Of a stretch of 64,000 nt of DNA, positions 52,180 to 63,055 are shown one piece after another. The stretch's first letter is position 1. Every line of letters begins with the position of its first letter. The stretch comes from JADGHX01 sp035760965 (lineage in GTDB: Bacteria > Pseudomonadota > Gammaproteobacteria > Steroidobacterales > Steroidobacteraceae): NCBI GenBank assembly GCA_035760965.1, contig DASTRY010000014.1:1-64000 (forward strand), in the 5' to 3' direction. A program made the translations under genes and the position numbers. Below the pieces are notes generated by a model that made no database searches, was not told the DNA's origin, and saw only the letters and a list, made by a program, of their open reading frames with translations.

Positions 52180-53360
52180 TGCGTGTCGGTCTCGTTGCGG
52201 GCGAGACGTCCGGAGACACACTCGGCGCGGCGCTGATCCACGCGCTGCGCGAGCGCGTGCCCGGCGTGCAGGTGTTCGGCATGGCCGGGCCGAAGATGGT
52301 CGCGGCCGGCTGCGACGCCTGGGTGTCCGCGGACGAGCTGGGCGTCATGGGGCTCTTCGAAGTGCTCGCGCACTTGCCGCGCCTGCTCGCCGTGCGCCGC
52401 TCTCTCATCGACCGCTTCATTCGCGAACGGCCCGACGTGGTCGTCGGGATCGACGTGCCGGACTTCAATCTCGGGCTCGAGAAACGCTTGAAGCGTGCGG
52501 GCTTGCGCACGGTTCAGTACGTGAGCCCGCAGGTGTGGGCGTGGCGCCAGGGGCGGGTGAAGACGATCGGCCAGTCGTGCGATCTCGTGCTATGTCTCCT
52601 GCCTTTCGAGACGGACTTCTATGCGCAGCACGGCGTGCGTGCGGAATTCGTCGGCCATCCACTCGCGGATCAGATTCCACTCGACCCGGATCGCGAGGGC
52701 GCTCGGCGCGCGCTCGGCATCGATCCGGGCGCGACGGTGATCGCGCTGCTGCCCGGCAGTCGCCTGGGTGAGGTGCAACGGCTCGGCGCGGATTTTCTCG
52801 CGGCGGCGACCTGGATTGCCGCGCGCCAGCCCGGCGTGCGCTTCCTCGCGCCGATGGCCTCACATCGAACGCGCGTTGCGTTCGAGAAGCAACTTGCGGA
52901 CGCGCGAGGACTTTTCGCGCACGGTGGCGCCGCGCACAGCGGCGCCGCTTCGCTTGCCATCGATGTGCTCGACGGTCAAGCGCAGCGTGCGCTCGCGGCC
53001 GCCGACGGCGTCATCGTCGCGTCGGGAACGGCCACGCTGGAAACGCTTTTGTCGGGACGGCCGATGGTCGTAGCCTATAGGCTCGGTGCGTTGACCGCGT
53101 TTCTGTTGAAGCGGTTCGGGCTCGTGAAGGTGCCGTACTTCTCGCAGCCCAATCTGCTTCTCGGGCGCGCGCGCGTGCCCGAGTTTTTCCAGGACGAGGT
53201 GACGGGGGAGGCGCTGGGTAAGGCGTTGCTGGCGGAGATGACCGATCCAGGGCGAGTCGCGGAGTTGCAGAGTGAGTTTCGGCGCGTGCACGAGGTGCTG
53301 CGCCGGGGCGGCGCAGCGCGCGCGGCGGACGCGATTCTCGAGTACGTCGCGCAGCGATGA
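52179..53360 (+). CDS. lpxB: Lipid-A-disaccharide synthase
   Basis: GT19 glycosyltransferase (393 aa) joining UDP-diacylglucosamine and lipid X. Motifs: LVAGETSGDTLGAALI, ELGVMGLFEVLAHLPRLL, VGIDVPDFNLGLEKRLK, YVSPQVWAWRQGRV, LLPGSRLGEVQRL, ASGTATLETLLSGRPMVVAYR and PNLLLGRARVPEFFQDE. Peripheral on the inner membrane. The start shares bases with the lpxA stop (TGATG) and the end with rnhB (ATGA). lpxC and lpxH are not in the window. Confidence 0.97.
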   Translation: MRVGLVAGETSGDTLGAALIHALRERVPGVQVFGMAGPKMVAAGCDAWVSADELGVMGLFEVLAHLPRLLAVRRSLIDRFIRERPDVVVGIDVPDFNLGLEKRLKRAGLRTVQYVSPQVWAWRQGRVKTIGQSCDLVLCLLPFETDFYAQHGVRAEFVGHPLADQIPLDPDREGARRALGIDPGATVIALLPGSRLGEVQRLGADFLAAATWIAARQPGVRFLAPMASHRTRVAFEKQLADARGLFAHGGAAHSGAASLAIDVLDGQAQRALAAADGVIVASGTATLETLLSGRPMVVAYRLGALTAFLLKRFGLVKVPYFSQPNLLLGRARVPEFFQDEVTGEALGKALLAEMTDPGRVAELQSEFRRVHEVLRRGGAARAADAILEYVAQR

Positions 53361-54145
53361 GATCGCTCGCGCTCAAGAAGCTCGCCGGCATGCGCAAGCG
53401 CGTGGCGGGCGTCGACGAAGCGGGCCGCGGGCCGCTCGCGGGTCCCGTCGTCGCCGCGGCGGTGATCCTCGATCCCAAGCGCCCGATTCGCGGGCTGGCC
53501 GACTCGAAGCAGCTCACCTACGAGGAGCGCGCGATCCTCGCGCCCAAGATCCGCGAGCGCGCGCTCGCGTACGCCGTCGCATGGGCCGATCGCGAAGAGA
53601 TCGACGCTCTCAATATCCTGCAGGCCACCTTCCTTGCCATGCGCCGGGCGCTGATGCGTCTTCCCGTGTGCCCAACACACGTCGAGGTGGACGGCAACCA
53701 GCTGCCGCGCATTGCGGATCTCGACCTCGGGTGCACGGTGAAAGCGATCGTCGGCGGCGACGCGACGCGCTCGGCGATCAGCGCCGCCTCCATCCTCGCG
53801 AAGGTCACGCGCGATACGCTGATGGAGCGCCTCGATGCGCATTACCCCGGGTTCAACTTCGCGAGCCACAAGGGGTATTCGACGCCCGAACATTTCGCGG
53901 CGCTCGACCTGCACAGGCCGTGCGTCCTGCATCGCCGCTCGTTCGCGCCGATTGCCAATCGGCTCAGCGCCGCGGAGCTCATCGGCGTGAGCGAAGTGAT
54001 CGAAGTCGATGCGGTGAGCCAGCAGCTGATGCCGGCCCGCGCGCCGACACCGTCCCGTAAGCTGCGGCAGCCGCGGCAGGCAACGCCATCGCGCGAGGCG
54101 CGCTCGGCCAATGGCCGGCCACGCCGCAAGACCAGAGCCGCTTAG
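53357..54145 (+). CDS. rnhB: Ribonuclease HII with basic C-terminal tail
   Basis: Cleaves RNA in RNA-DNA hybrids and single ribonucleotides in DNA. Catalytic DEDD residues: Asp/Glu in VAGVDEAGRGPLAGPVVAA, Asp in THVEVDGNQLP and Asp in the later helix. Also LADSKQLTYEER, SILAKVTRD and FASHKGYSTPEH. E. coli RNase HII is 198 aa; this one has 262, the extra ~50 residues being a Pro/Arg/Ser-rich tail ending GRPRRKTRAA. dnaE follows after 3 bases. Confidence 0.95.
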   Translation: MRSLALKKLAGMRKRVAGVDEAGRGPLAGPVVAAAVILDPKRPIRGLADSKQLTYEERAILAPKIRERALAYAVAWADREEIDALNILQATFLAMRRALMRLPVCPTHVEVDGNQLPRIADLDLGCTVKAIVGGDATRSAISAASILAKVTRDTLMERLDAHYPGFNFASHKGYSTPEHFAALDLHRPCVLHRRSFAPIANRLSAAELIGVSEVIEVDAVSQQLMPARAPTPSRKLRQPRQATPSREARSANGRPRRKTRAA

Positions 54146-54148
54146 TCG

Positions 54149-57100
54149 ATGGCCGTCTCCTTCGTCCACCTTCGCCTCCACACCGAGTACTCGCTCGTCG
54201 ACAGCGTCGTGCGTATCGACGATCTGGTGCAGGACGTGGCGAAGAAGGGCATGCCCGCCGTCGCCGTCACCGATCAGAACAACCTGTTCGCGATGGTGAA
54301 GTTCTACAAGGCGGCGCTCGCCGCGGGCGTGAAGCCGCTCATCGGCGTGGACTTGCTCGTGCGCGAGCACGGCGAGCGTGCGCAGCCGACGCGTATCGGG
54401 CTGCTCTGTCAGTCGACCGAGGGTTACGCGAACGTCACGCGTCTCGTCACGCGCGCGTACCTCGAAGGCCAGCAGCGCAGCGCGCCGATGATCGATCGGC
54501 GCTGGCTCACGCAGGAGAATGTGCGTGGACTGATTGCTCTCTCGGGCGGCATGGAAGGGGACATCGGCCGCTGCCTCGGCAACGGCAAGGAAGGGGAAGC
54601 CGAGCAGGCGCTCACGCGCTGGCTCGAGCTCTTCGGCCCCGAGCGCTTCTTCATCGAGCTGCAGCGCGTGGGGCGGCCGGGGGAAGAGCCATACATCGCC
54701 TCCGCCGTCTCGCTCGCATCGAAGCGCGGCGTGCCGGTCGTGGCGACGAACGATGTCCGCTTTCTGAAGCCCGACGACTTCGAGGCGCACGAGGCACGCG
54801 TCTGCATTCACGACGGCACGCTGCTCGCCGACAAAGGTCGGCCGCGTAAGTACACGCCGCAGCAATACGTTCGCACGCCCGAAGAGATGGCGGAGCTGTT
54901 CGCGGACGTGCCGGAAGCGCTCGCCAACTCCTGCGAGATCGCGCGCCGCTGCAGCCTCGTTCTGAAGCTCGGGGAGAGCCGGCTGCCGCGGTATCCGGTG
55001 CCGGAAGGGCACACGCCCGAGACGTTCGTGCGCGCCGAAGCCGAGCGCGGGCTCGCTGCGCGTCTTGCGGCGCTGAACGTCAGCGATCCCGAGCCGTACA
55101 AGAAGCGTCTCGAGGGCGAGCTGAACGTCATCGTGCAGATGGGCTTCGCGGGCTACTTCCTCATCGTCGCGGACTTCATCCGCTGGGCGCGCGAGAACGG
55201 CGTGCCGGTCGGGCCGGGCCGCGGCTCGGGCGCCGGCTCGCTGGTCGCGTACTGCCTCGGCATCACCGATCTCGACCCGCTCGCACACGATCTGCTGTTC
55301 GAGCGCTTCCTGAATCCCGAACGCGTGTCGATGCCGGACTTCGACGTCGACTTCTGCATGGAAGGCCGCGACCGCGTCATCCGCTACGTCGCCGAGAAGT
55401 ACGGCCGTGAGCGCGTCTCGCAGATCATCACGTACGGCACGATGGCGGCGAAGGCCGTCGTGCGCGACGTCGGGCGCGTCCTCGGCATGACCTACGGCTA
55501 CGTCGACCGCATCGCGAAGCTCATCCCGTTCGAGCTCGGCATCACGCTCGACGATGCGCTCACGAAAGAGCCGGAGCTGAAGCGCCTCTACGACAGCGAG
55601 GAGGAGGTCAAGTACCTCATCGACATGGCGCGCTCGCTGGAAGGCCTGACGCGCAACGCCGGCATGCACGCGGGCGGTGTCGTCATCGCGCCCTCGGTGC
55701 TCACCGATTTCGCGCCGCTCTACTGCGAAGAAGGCTCGACGAGCGTCGTCACGCAGTTCGACAAGGACGACGTCGAGGCGGCCGGTCTCGTGAAGTTCGA
55801 CTTCCTCGGCCTGCGCACGCTCACGATCATCGACTGGGCGGTGAAGACCATCAATCGCGTTCGCGCCGCGCGCGGCGAGCCGCCCTTCGACATCAACAAG
55901 ATTCCGATGCAGGACGAGCGCACCTATGCGCTGCTGAAGGCCTGCAAGACGACCGCGGTGTTCCAGCTCGAATCCCGCGGAATGAAAGACCTGATCCGAC
56001 GCCTGCAGCCGGACTGCTTCGAGGACATCGTCGCGCTCGTCGCGCTGTTCCGCCCGGGTCCGCTGCAGTCGGGCATGGTGGACGACTTCATCAACCGCAA
56101 GCACGGACGCATCGACGGCCCCATCGACTATCTCCACCCCGACTTGAAGCCCGTTCTGCAGGCGACGTACGGCGTCATCCTGTATCAGGAGCAGGTGATG
56201 CAGATCGCGCAGGTGCTCGCCGGCTACACGCTCGGCGGCGCCGACCTGTTACGCCGCGCGATGGGCAAGAAGAAGCCCGAGGAGATGGCGAAGCAGCGTG
56301 CCATCTTCATCGAAGGGGCGACGCGGCGGAACGTCGATCAGAAGCAGGCGGAGTTCATCTTCGACCTGATGGAGAAGTTCGCGGGCTACGGCTTCAACAA
56401 GTCGCACTCCGCCGCGTACGCGCTGCTCACGTATCAGACGGCGTACCTGAAGGCGCACTATCCCGCCGCCTTCATGGCCGCGGTGCTGTCGGCAGACATG
56501 GATCACACGGACAAGGTGGTCACGCTGATCCGCGATTGCCGCGACTCGTGCGGCCTCGAAGTGAAGCCGCCCGACGTGAACGTCTCGCAGTACCAGTTCA
56601 CGGTCGACGACGACAAGACGATCCGGTACGGGCTCGGCGCCGTGCGCGGCGTGGGGCAGGGCGCGGTCGACGCGCTGATCGCCGAGCGCGAGGCGCGCGG
56701 CAAGTTCACGAGCCTCGAGGACCTGTGCCGCAGGCTCGACCTCACCAAGCTCAATCGCCGCGTGCTCGAGGCGCTCATCCGCTCGGGCAGCCTCGATTGC
56801 CTCGGCTCGAATCGCGCGACGCTCATGCAGACCTTGCCGACCGCGATGCAGCTCGGCGACCAGAGCTCGAAGGCCGTCGATGCCGGACAGAACGATCTCT
56901 TCGGGCTCGGCTCGCCCGCGGCCCCCGCGCCGTTGCAGAAGGCGGCGCTGCTGCCGGAATGGAGCGAGCGCGTGCGCCGTGACGGCGAGCGCGAGACGCT
57001 CGGCCTGTACCTCACCGGTCATCCGATGGATGCGTTCGAATCGGGCCTCGCGCGCTTCGTGACGCATCGGCTCGGCGACCTCGTGAGCGAGCGCCCGATC

Positions 57101-57667
57101 GGTGGCGGCGGCGAAGGCGGTGGCTATCGCGGCTTCGGCGGCGGCAAGCCCGTCACGGTCGCTGGCGAGATCAACGATGTCCGCAAGCGCGGGCCGCGGA
57201 CCATCCTGATGCTGGACGATGGCACCGCATGGCTCGAAGTCACCCTGTTCGACGACGTGTACCAGCAGTACCGCGACCTCATCGCGAAGAACTCGCTGGT
57301 CATCGTCGAGGGCATGCTGCGCTTCGACGAATTCAGCGACGGCTGGCGGCTCTCCGCGAAGCGCATCAAGGCGCTGGAGAAAGCGCGCGAGGAAGCCGCG
57401 CGGCGGCTGGTCGTGCGCTGGCCGACGAGCGACCCGAATTCCGGCACCCGCTTCGCGGAGATCCTCAAGCCCTGGCGCGGTGGGCCGTGCGCGATCACGG
57501 TGGAATACCGCGGCAGCGGCGCCATGGGCGCCCTGGCCCTGGGCCCGGAGTGGAACGTCAAGCCGACGCGTGAGCTGATCGAGCAGCTGGAATCCTTCGC
57601 CGGCGACCAGGGCCTGCGCGTCATCTACGGCGCGCCCGCCCGGCACCCGGCGGCCCTCTCGGGCTGA
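54149..57667 (+). CDS. dnaE: DNA polymerase III alpha subunit
   Basis: Replicative polymerase, 1172 aa (E. coli 1160). PHP domain (FVHLRLHTEYSLVDSVV) at the N-terminus; the C-family palm has catalytic Asp399/Asp401 in MPDFDVDFCM and Asp551 in VKFDFLGLRTL. Thumb/fingers include GRGSGAGSLVAYCLGI and the beta-binding tail region. An OB-fold lies at ~1005-1080 (VTVAGEINDVRKRGPRTILMLDD). Sits between rnhB and accA, the conserved gammaproteobacterial order. Confidence 0.98.
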   Translation: MAVSFVHLRLHTEYSLVDSVVRIDDLVQDVAKKGMPAVAVTDQNNLFAMVKFYKAALAAGVKPLIGVDLLVREHGERAQPTRIGLLCQSTEGYANVTRLVTRAYLEGQQRSAPMIDRRWLTQENVRGLIALSGGMEGDIGRCLGNGKEGEAEQALTRWLELFGPERFFIELQRVGRPGEEPYIASAVSLASKRGVPVVATNDVRFLKPDDFEAHEARVCIHDGTLLADKGRPRKYTPQQYVRTPEEMAELFADVPEALANSCEIARRCSLVLKLGESRLPRYPVPEGHTPETFVRAEAERGLAARLAALNVSDPEPYKKRLEGELNVIVQMGFAGYFLIVADFIRWARENGVPVGPGRGSGAGSLVAYCLGITDLDPLAHDLLFERFLNPERVSMPDFDVDFCMEGRDRVIRYVAEKYGRERVSQIITYGTMAAKAVVRDVGRVLGMTYGYVDRIAKLIPFELGITLDDALTKEPELKRLYDSEEEVKYLIDMARSLEGLTRNAGMHAGGVVIAPSVLTDFAPLYCEEGSTSVVTQFDKDDVEAAGLVKFDFLGLRTLTIIDWAVKTINRVRAARGEPPFDINKIPMQDERTYALLKACKTTAVFQLESRGMKDLIRRLQPDCFEDIVALVALFRPGPLQSGMVDDFINRKHGRIDGPIDYLHPDLKPVLQATYGVILYQEQVMQIAQVLAGYTLGGADLLRRAMGKKKPEEMAKQRAIFIEGATRRNVDQKQAEFIFDLMEKFAGYGFNKSHSAAYALLTYQTAYLKAHYPAAFMAAVLSADMDHTDKVVTLIRDCRDSCGLEVKPPDVNVSQYQFTVDDDKTIRYGLGAVRGVGQGAVDALIAEREARGKFTSLEDLCRRLDLTKLNRRVLEALIRSGSLDCLGSNRATLMQTLPTAMQLGDQSSKAVDAGQNDLFGLGSPAAPAPLQKAALLPEWSERVRRDGERETLGLYLTGHPMDAFESGLARFVTHRLGDLVSERPIGGGGEGGGYRGFGGGKPVTVAGEINDVRKRGPRTILMLDDGTAWLEVTLFDDVYQQYRDLIAKNSLVIVEGMLRFDEFSDGWRLSAKRIKALEKAREEAARRLVVRWPTSDPNSGTRFAEILKPWRGGPCAITVEYRGSGAMGALALGPEWNVKPTRELIEQLESFAGDQGLRVIYGAPARHPAALSG

Positions 57668-57743
57668 CAACGGTTGCAGAGACTCCCCGGCCCCCGTAAC
57701 CTCCCGCTGCCGTTGAGAAAGCCCCGTTGGAGGCAGCGCCCCG

Positions 57744-58718
57744 TTGGCCGTCGCATTCCTTGATTTCGAACAGCCGATCGCCGAGCTCGAAGCGAAAATC
57801 GAGGAGCTGAAGCACGTCAGCTCCGACTCGGAAGTGAACATTCAGGACGAGATCGGCCGGCTGCAGGCCAAGAGCCGGCAGCTCACGACGAGCATCTTCG
57901 CGAACCTCACGCCGTGGCAGATCACGCAGCTCGCGCGCCATCCGCAGCGGCCGTACACGCTCGACTACGCGAACCTGATCTGCAGCGAGTTCCACGAGCT
58001 GCACGGCGATCGCATGTTCTCGGACGACCTGGCCATCGTGGGCGGGCTCGCGCGCATCGGCGACAAGCCGATCATGTTGATCGGGCATCAGAAGGGCCGC
58101 GACACCAAGGAGCGCGTGCGCCGGAACTATGGGATGCCGAAGCCGGAGGGGTACCGCAAGGCGCTGCGCCTCATGCGGCTCGCGGAGCGCTTCGGGCTGC
58201 CGCTCGTCACGTTCATCGACACGCAGGGCGCATACCCCGGCGTGGGCGCGGAAGAGCGCGGCCAGAGCGAAGCGATTGCGCGCAACCTGTTCGAGATGTC
58301 CGTGCTGCGCATCCCGATCGTCAGCGTGGTGACGGGCGAGGGCGGATCGGGCGGTGCCATCGCGATCGGCGTGTGCGATCGGCTGCTCATGCTCCAGTAC
58401 AGCGTGTATTCCGTCATCTCGCCGGAGGGGTGCGCCTCGATTCTCTGGAAGAGCGCGGACAAGAAAGAAGCGGCGGCCGAGGCGATGGGCCTCACCGCGC
58501 AGCGCCTCTCTCAGCTCGGGCTCGTCGATGAGGTCATCGAGGAGCCGCTCGGCGGCGCGCATCGCGATCACGTGCTGATGTCCGAGCGCTTGAAGTCGGC
58601 GATCCTGCGCCACTTGACCGCGCTCGAGAAACTCTCGCCCGACGAGCTGCGCGCGCAGCGGCAGGCGAAGATCTCGTCGTTCGGAATTTATTCGGAAGCC
58701 GCCGAAAAGGCTCCCTGA
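57744..58718 (+). CDS. accA: Acetyl-CoA carboxylase carboxyltransferase alpha subunit
   Basis: 324 aa. Transfers carboxyl from carboxybiotin to acetyl-CoA, with AccD. Crotonase-like fold with an N-terminal helical region (FLDFEQPIAELEAKIEELKHV) and GHQKGRDTKERVRRNYGMPKPEGYRKA. The oxyanion-hole regions are FIDTQGAYPGVGAEERGQSEAIARNLFEM and GEGGSGGAIAIGVCDRLLML. The TTG start at 57744 has GGAGG ten bases upstream. Confidence 0.97.
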   Translation: MAVAFLDFEQPIAELEAKIEELKHVSSDSEVNIQDEIGRLQAKSRQLTTSIFANLTPWQITQLARHPQRPYTLDYANLICSEFHELHGDRMFSDDLAIVGGLARIGDKPIMLIGHQKGRDTKERVRRNYGMPKPEGYRKALRLMRLAERFGLPLVTFIDTQGAYPGVGAEERGQSEAIARNLFEMSVLRIPIVSVVTGEGGSGGAIAIGVCDRLLMLQYSVYSVISPEGCASILWKSADKKEAAAEAMGLTAQRLSQLGLVDEVIEEPLGGAHRDHVLMSERLKSAILRHLTALEKLSPDELRAQRQAKISSFGIYSEAAEKAP

Positions 58719-58795
58719 CGCGAGGCGCGCCCTCGGGCCGCGCGGCGTGCTGGAGTACGTCGATGTGCGATCGGTCGCCGAGCTCGTTGCGCTGA

Positions 58796-60157
58796 ATGGC
58801 TCGCCGGGATTCCTTCTCATCTGAGTGGCTCCAGCGACGGCTGGCCGCGCTGCTGCCCGCGTTTCCCTCTGTATCGCTTTGCGTTGCGCTGAGCGGCGGC
58901 GTGGACTCCGTGGTGCTGCTCGCGGCGCTGGCCGCGCGGCTCCGTAAGCGGACGCGACTGCGCGCCGTGCACGTGCATCACGGCCTGCATGCGGACGCCG
59001 ATCAGTGGAGCGAACACTGCGCGGCGGTGGCGAAACGGCTCGGCGTTCCGCTGACCACGCTGCGTGTGAAAGTCGCGCGCGGGCGTGGAGATTCGCCCGA
59101 AGCCGCCGCTCGCGACGCGCGTTACGAAGCGCTGGCCGCCGAGCTGGCGCCGGGCGAAGTGCTGCTCACCGCGCACCACGAGGACGACCAGCTCGAAACG
59201 GTCCTCCTGCAACTGATGCGCGGTGCGGGGGTCGCGGGGCTTGCGGGCATGCCGGAAGTCGCGCCGTTCGCGCGCGGCATGCTCGTGCGGCCACTGCTTT
59301 CCCGCTCGCGCGCCGAGATCGAAGCGTGGGCACGCGCGAACGACCTCACCTGGGTCGAAGACGACACGAACGCGAACCCGCAGTTCGATCGGAACTATCT
59401 CCGCCATCGCGTGCTGCCCGTGCTGCGGCAGCGCTGGCCGGCTGCGGCGCATGCGGTTTCGCGCAGCGCGCGACACGCTGCCGAAGCGCAGGGCCTGCTG
59501 GATGCGCTCGCACTCGCCGACGTCGAGCGCGCATCGAACGGTGCTTCGCTTTCCGTGCAACGCCTGCGCGCGCTCGCACCGGATCGGCGCCGCAATGCCG
59601 TGCGGTTCTGGATCGCGCGCGCGGGATATCCAGTGCCCGACACGAAGCGGCTCCGGGAAATCACGACGATGCTCATCGACGCGCGCGCGGATGCCAACCC
59701 CGTCGTTTCATGGAACACGACACGAGTGCGCCGGCACGCCGACCAGCTCACACTGGAACGCGCGAGCGCTTCGCGCGCCACTTCGCCGGGTGACGACGCG
59801 ATCGCGTGGAACTGGCGCGCGAATCCGCGCATTCCGTTGGCGAGCACGCGCGGCGCGCTGGAGATCACGCCGGACCCGCACGGCCCGATCGATCTCGACG
59901 CGCTGCCCACGCTGCTGACCATCCGGCAGCGCCGGGGCGGCGAGCGCCTCCGCCCGCGACGCGGCGGCCGAACGGCGACCGTGAAGTCACTTCTGCAATC
60001 CTCACGTGTACCGCTCGGCGAGCGAGCCGAGATCCCGCTCGTCTTCAACGACGCGCAGCTCGTGGCGGTGGCCGATCGCTGGGTCGATCACTCCATCCAG
60101 GCCACATCCACGACGCAATCCCGCGCGCGCCTGCATTGGCACCGAAACGCAGGCTGA
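58796..60157 (+). CDS. tilS: tRNA(Ile)-lysidine synthase
   Basis: Modifies C34 of the AUA-decoding tRNA-Ile with lysine (453 aa). PP-loop ATPase motif SGGVDS at 33-38, then VHVHHGLHADADQWSEHC, LLTAHHEDDQLETVLLQLMRGAGVAGLAGM (catalytic region) and EDDTNANPQFDRNYLRHRVLP. Followed by the TilS substrate-binding domain and the C-terminal TilS_C domain (LTIRQRRGGERLRPRRGGRTATVKSLLQ…VPLGERAEIPLVF). Seventy-seven bases after accA. Confidence 0.96.
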   Translation: MARRDSFSSEWLQRRLAALLPAFPSVSLCVALSGGVDSVVLLAALAARLRKRTRLRAVHVHHGLHADADQWSEHCAAVAKRLGVPLTTLRVKVARGRGDSPEAAARDARYEALAAELAPGEVLLTAHHEDDQLETVLLQLMRGAGVAGLAGMPEVAPFARGMLVRPLLSRSRAEIEAWARANDLTWVEDDTNANPQFDRNYLRHRVLPVLRQRWPAAAHAVSRSARHAAEAQGLLDALALADVERASNGASLSVQRLRALAPDRRRNAVRFWIARAGYPVPDTKRLREITTMLIDARADANPVVSWNTTRVRRHADQLTLERASASRATSPGDDAIAWNWRANPRIPLASTRGALEITPDPHGPIDLDALPTLLTIRQRRGGERLRPRRGGRTATVKSLLQSSRVPLGERAEIPLVFNDAQLVAVADRWVDHSIQATSTTQSRARLHWHRNAG

Positions 60158-60159
60158 TT

Positions 60160-60336
60160 GCCTGCAACCCACGCTCGCGAGCGGACACGGCGCCGGACGG
60201 GTATGCCGCGGTCCAGAGGGAGTATCGTGGCGAGCTTGGTGTCGAGCTTGCGCCGGGCGCGGCCGCGACGGTCGACTTCGTCCTGACGCCGATCGCACGC
60301 GATATCAGGATGTTGCCGCCGCTCGTCGTGCGCTGA
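60160..60336 (+). pseudogene. Possible 3' relic of a secreted-protein gene
   Basis: In the 327-base tilS-pyrG gap, a frame reads PDGYAAVQREYRGELGVEL, then APGAAATVDFVLTP and a short tail to a TGA at 60336. The pattern (Y..V...Y.G.L.VEL.PG....VDF.L.P) is that of a terminal carboxypeptidase-regulatory-like beta domain. It has no start codon of its own separate from tilS coding sequence and no upstream remainder, so it is at best a fossil tail. The rest of the gap (60337-60484) shows nothing recognisable. Confidence 0.3.
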
Positions 60337-60484
60337 GCGACGCAACCGGGCGCGCCTCTCTTCCGACGCTCCGGCCGATTTGATACTCTGTCGGCCCGTC
60401 GATTTATGCGTCCCGCGGTGGCCGCTCAATCGTCTGTCTCGATCGACGGGTAATCCTGCTAACACACAGCAAAGGCTCACCACC

Positions 60485-62127
<1,643 letters not shown>

Positions 62128-62131
<4 letters not shown>

Positions 62132-62970
62132 AGCTCGCCGGCCACGACGTCGGCATCGGCCACCCGTTCTTCCTGATCGCGGGGCCGTGCGTCATCGAAA
62201 GTCAGACGCTCGTCGAGAGCGTCGCCGGCACGCTGCGCGAGATCACCTCGCGGCTCGGGATTCCGTTCGTGTTCAAGGCATCCTTCGACAAGGCGAATCG
62301 CTCGTCGAAGGACAGCTTCCGCGGCCCGGGTCTGGACGCGGGGCTGAAGATCCTCGAGGGCGTGCGCAAGAAGCTCGGCGTTCCCGTGCTGACGGACGTG
62401 CACGAAGACACCCCGCTCGCGGAAGTCGCCGCCGTGGTCGATGTGCTGCAGACGCCGGCGTTTCTCGTGCGGCAGACGAATTTCATTCTGAGCGTCGCCG
62501 GGCAAGGCAAGCCCGTCAATATCAAGAAGGGCCAGTTCCTCTCGCCATGGGAGATGAAGAACGTCGTCGAGAAGGCGCGCTCCACCGGCAACGACGCCAT
62601 CATGGTGTGCGAGCGCGGCTTCTCCTTCGGCTACAACAATCTCGTGTCGGACATGCGCTCGCTCGCGGTGATGCGGGAGACCGGCTGTCCGGTGGTCTTC
62701 GACGCGACCCACTCGGTGCAGCTGCCGGGCGGTAAAGGCTCCGCCTCCGGGGGCCAGCGCGAGTTCGTGCCTGTGCTGGCGCGCGCGGCCGTCGCGGCCG
62801 GCGTGGCGGGGCTCTTCATGGAGACGCATCCCGATCCGGCGAAGGCGCTCTCGGACGGCCCGAACGCATGGCCGCTCGACCGCATGGAGCCGCTGCTCAC
62901 GACGTTGCAGCAGCTCGACCGGGTGGCGAAGAGCCGTCCGTTCGAGGAATCTTTATTGCTGGGCACGTGA
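62128..62970 (+). CDS. kdsA: 3-deoxy-8-phosphooctulonate synthase, metal-dependent type
   Basis: Condenses PEP with arabinose 5-phosphate to KDO8P for lipopolysaccharide inner core (280 aa, GTG start on the pyrG stop). Motifs: FKASFDKANRSSKDSFRGPG, VLTDVHEDTPLAEVAAVVDVLQTPAFLVRQTNF, KKGQFLSPWEMKNVVEKA and VVFDATHSVQLPGG. Cys21 in LIAGPCVIES occupies the position that is Asn in E. coli and Cys in the metal-requiring Aquifex enzyme, so a divalent-metal-dependent class is indicated. Confidence 0.96.
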
Positions 62971-63055
62971 CGGGGCGCGCAGCCGCCAGTCGCCGCCCAA
63001 GCGGAGTTTCTTCTCGTGGCCGTGAGCCACAACCGAAAAACAATCTGAGGTTCTC

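Noticed and set aside
53075..56137. A ~3-kb open frame on the minus strand opposite lpxB-rnhB-dnaE
   Set aside because: It is antisense to three clear essential genes, is Arg/Glu/Asp/His-rich as expected from reverse-reading GC-rich codons, and shows no domain.
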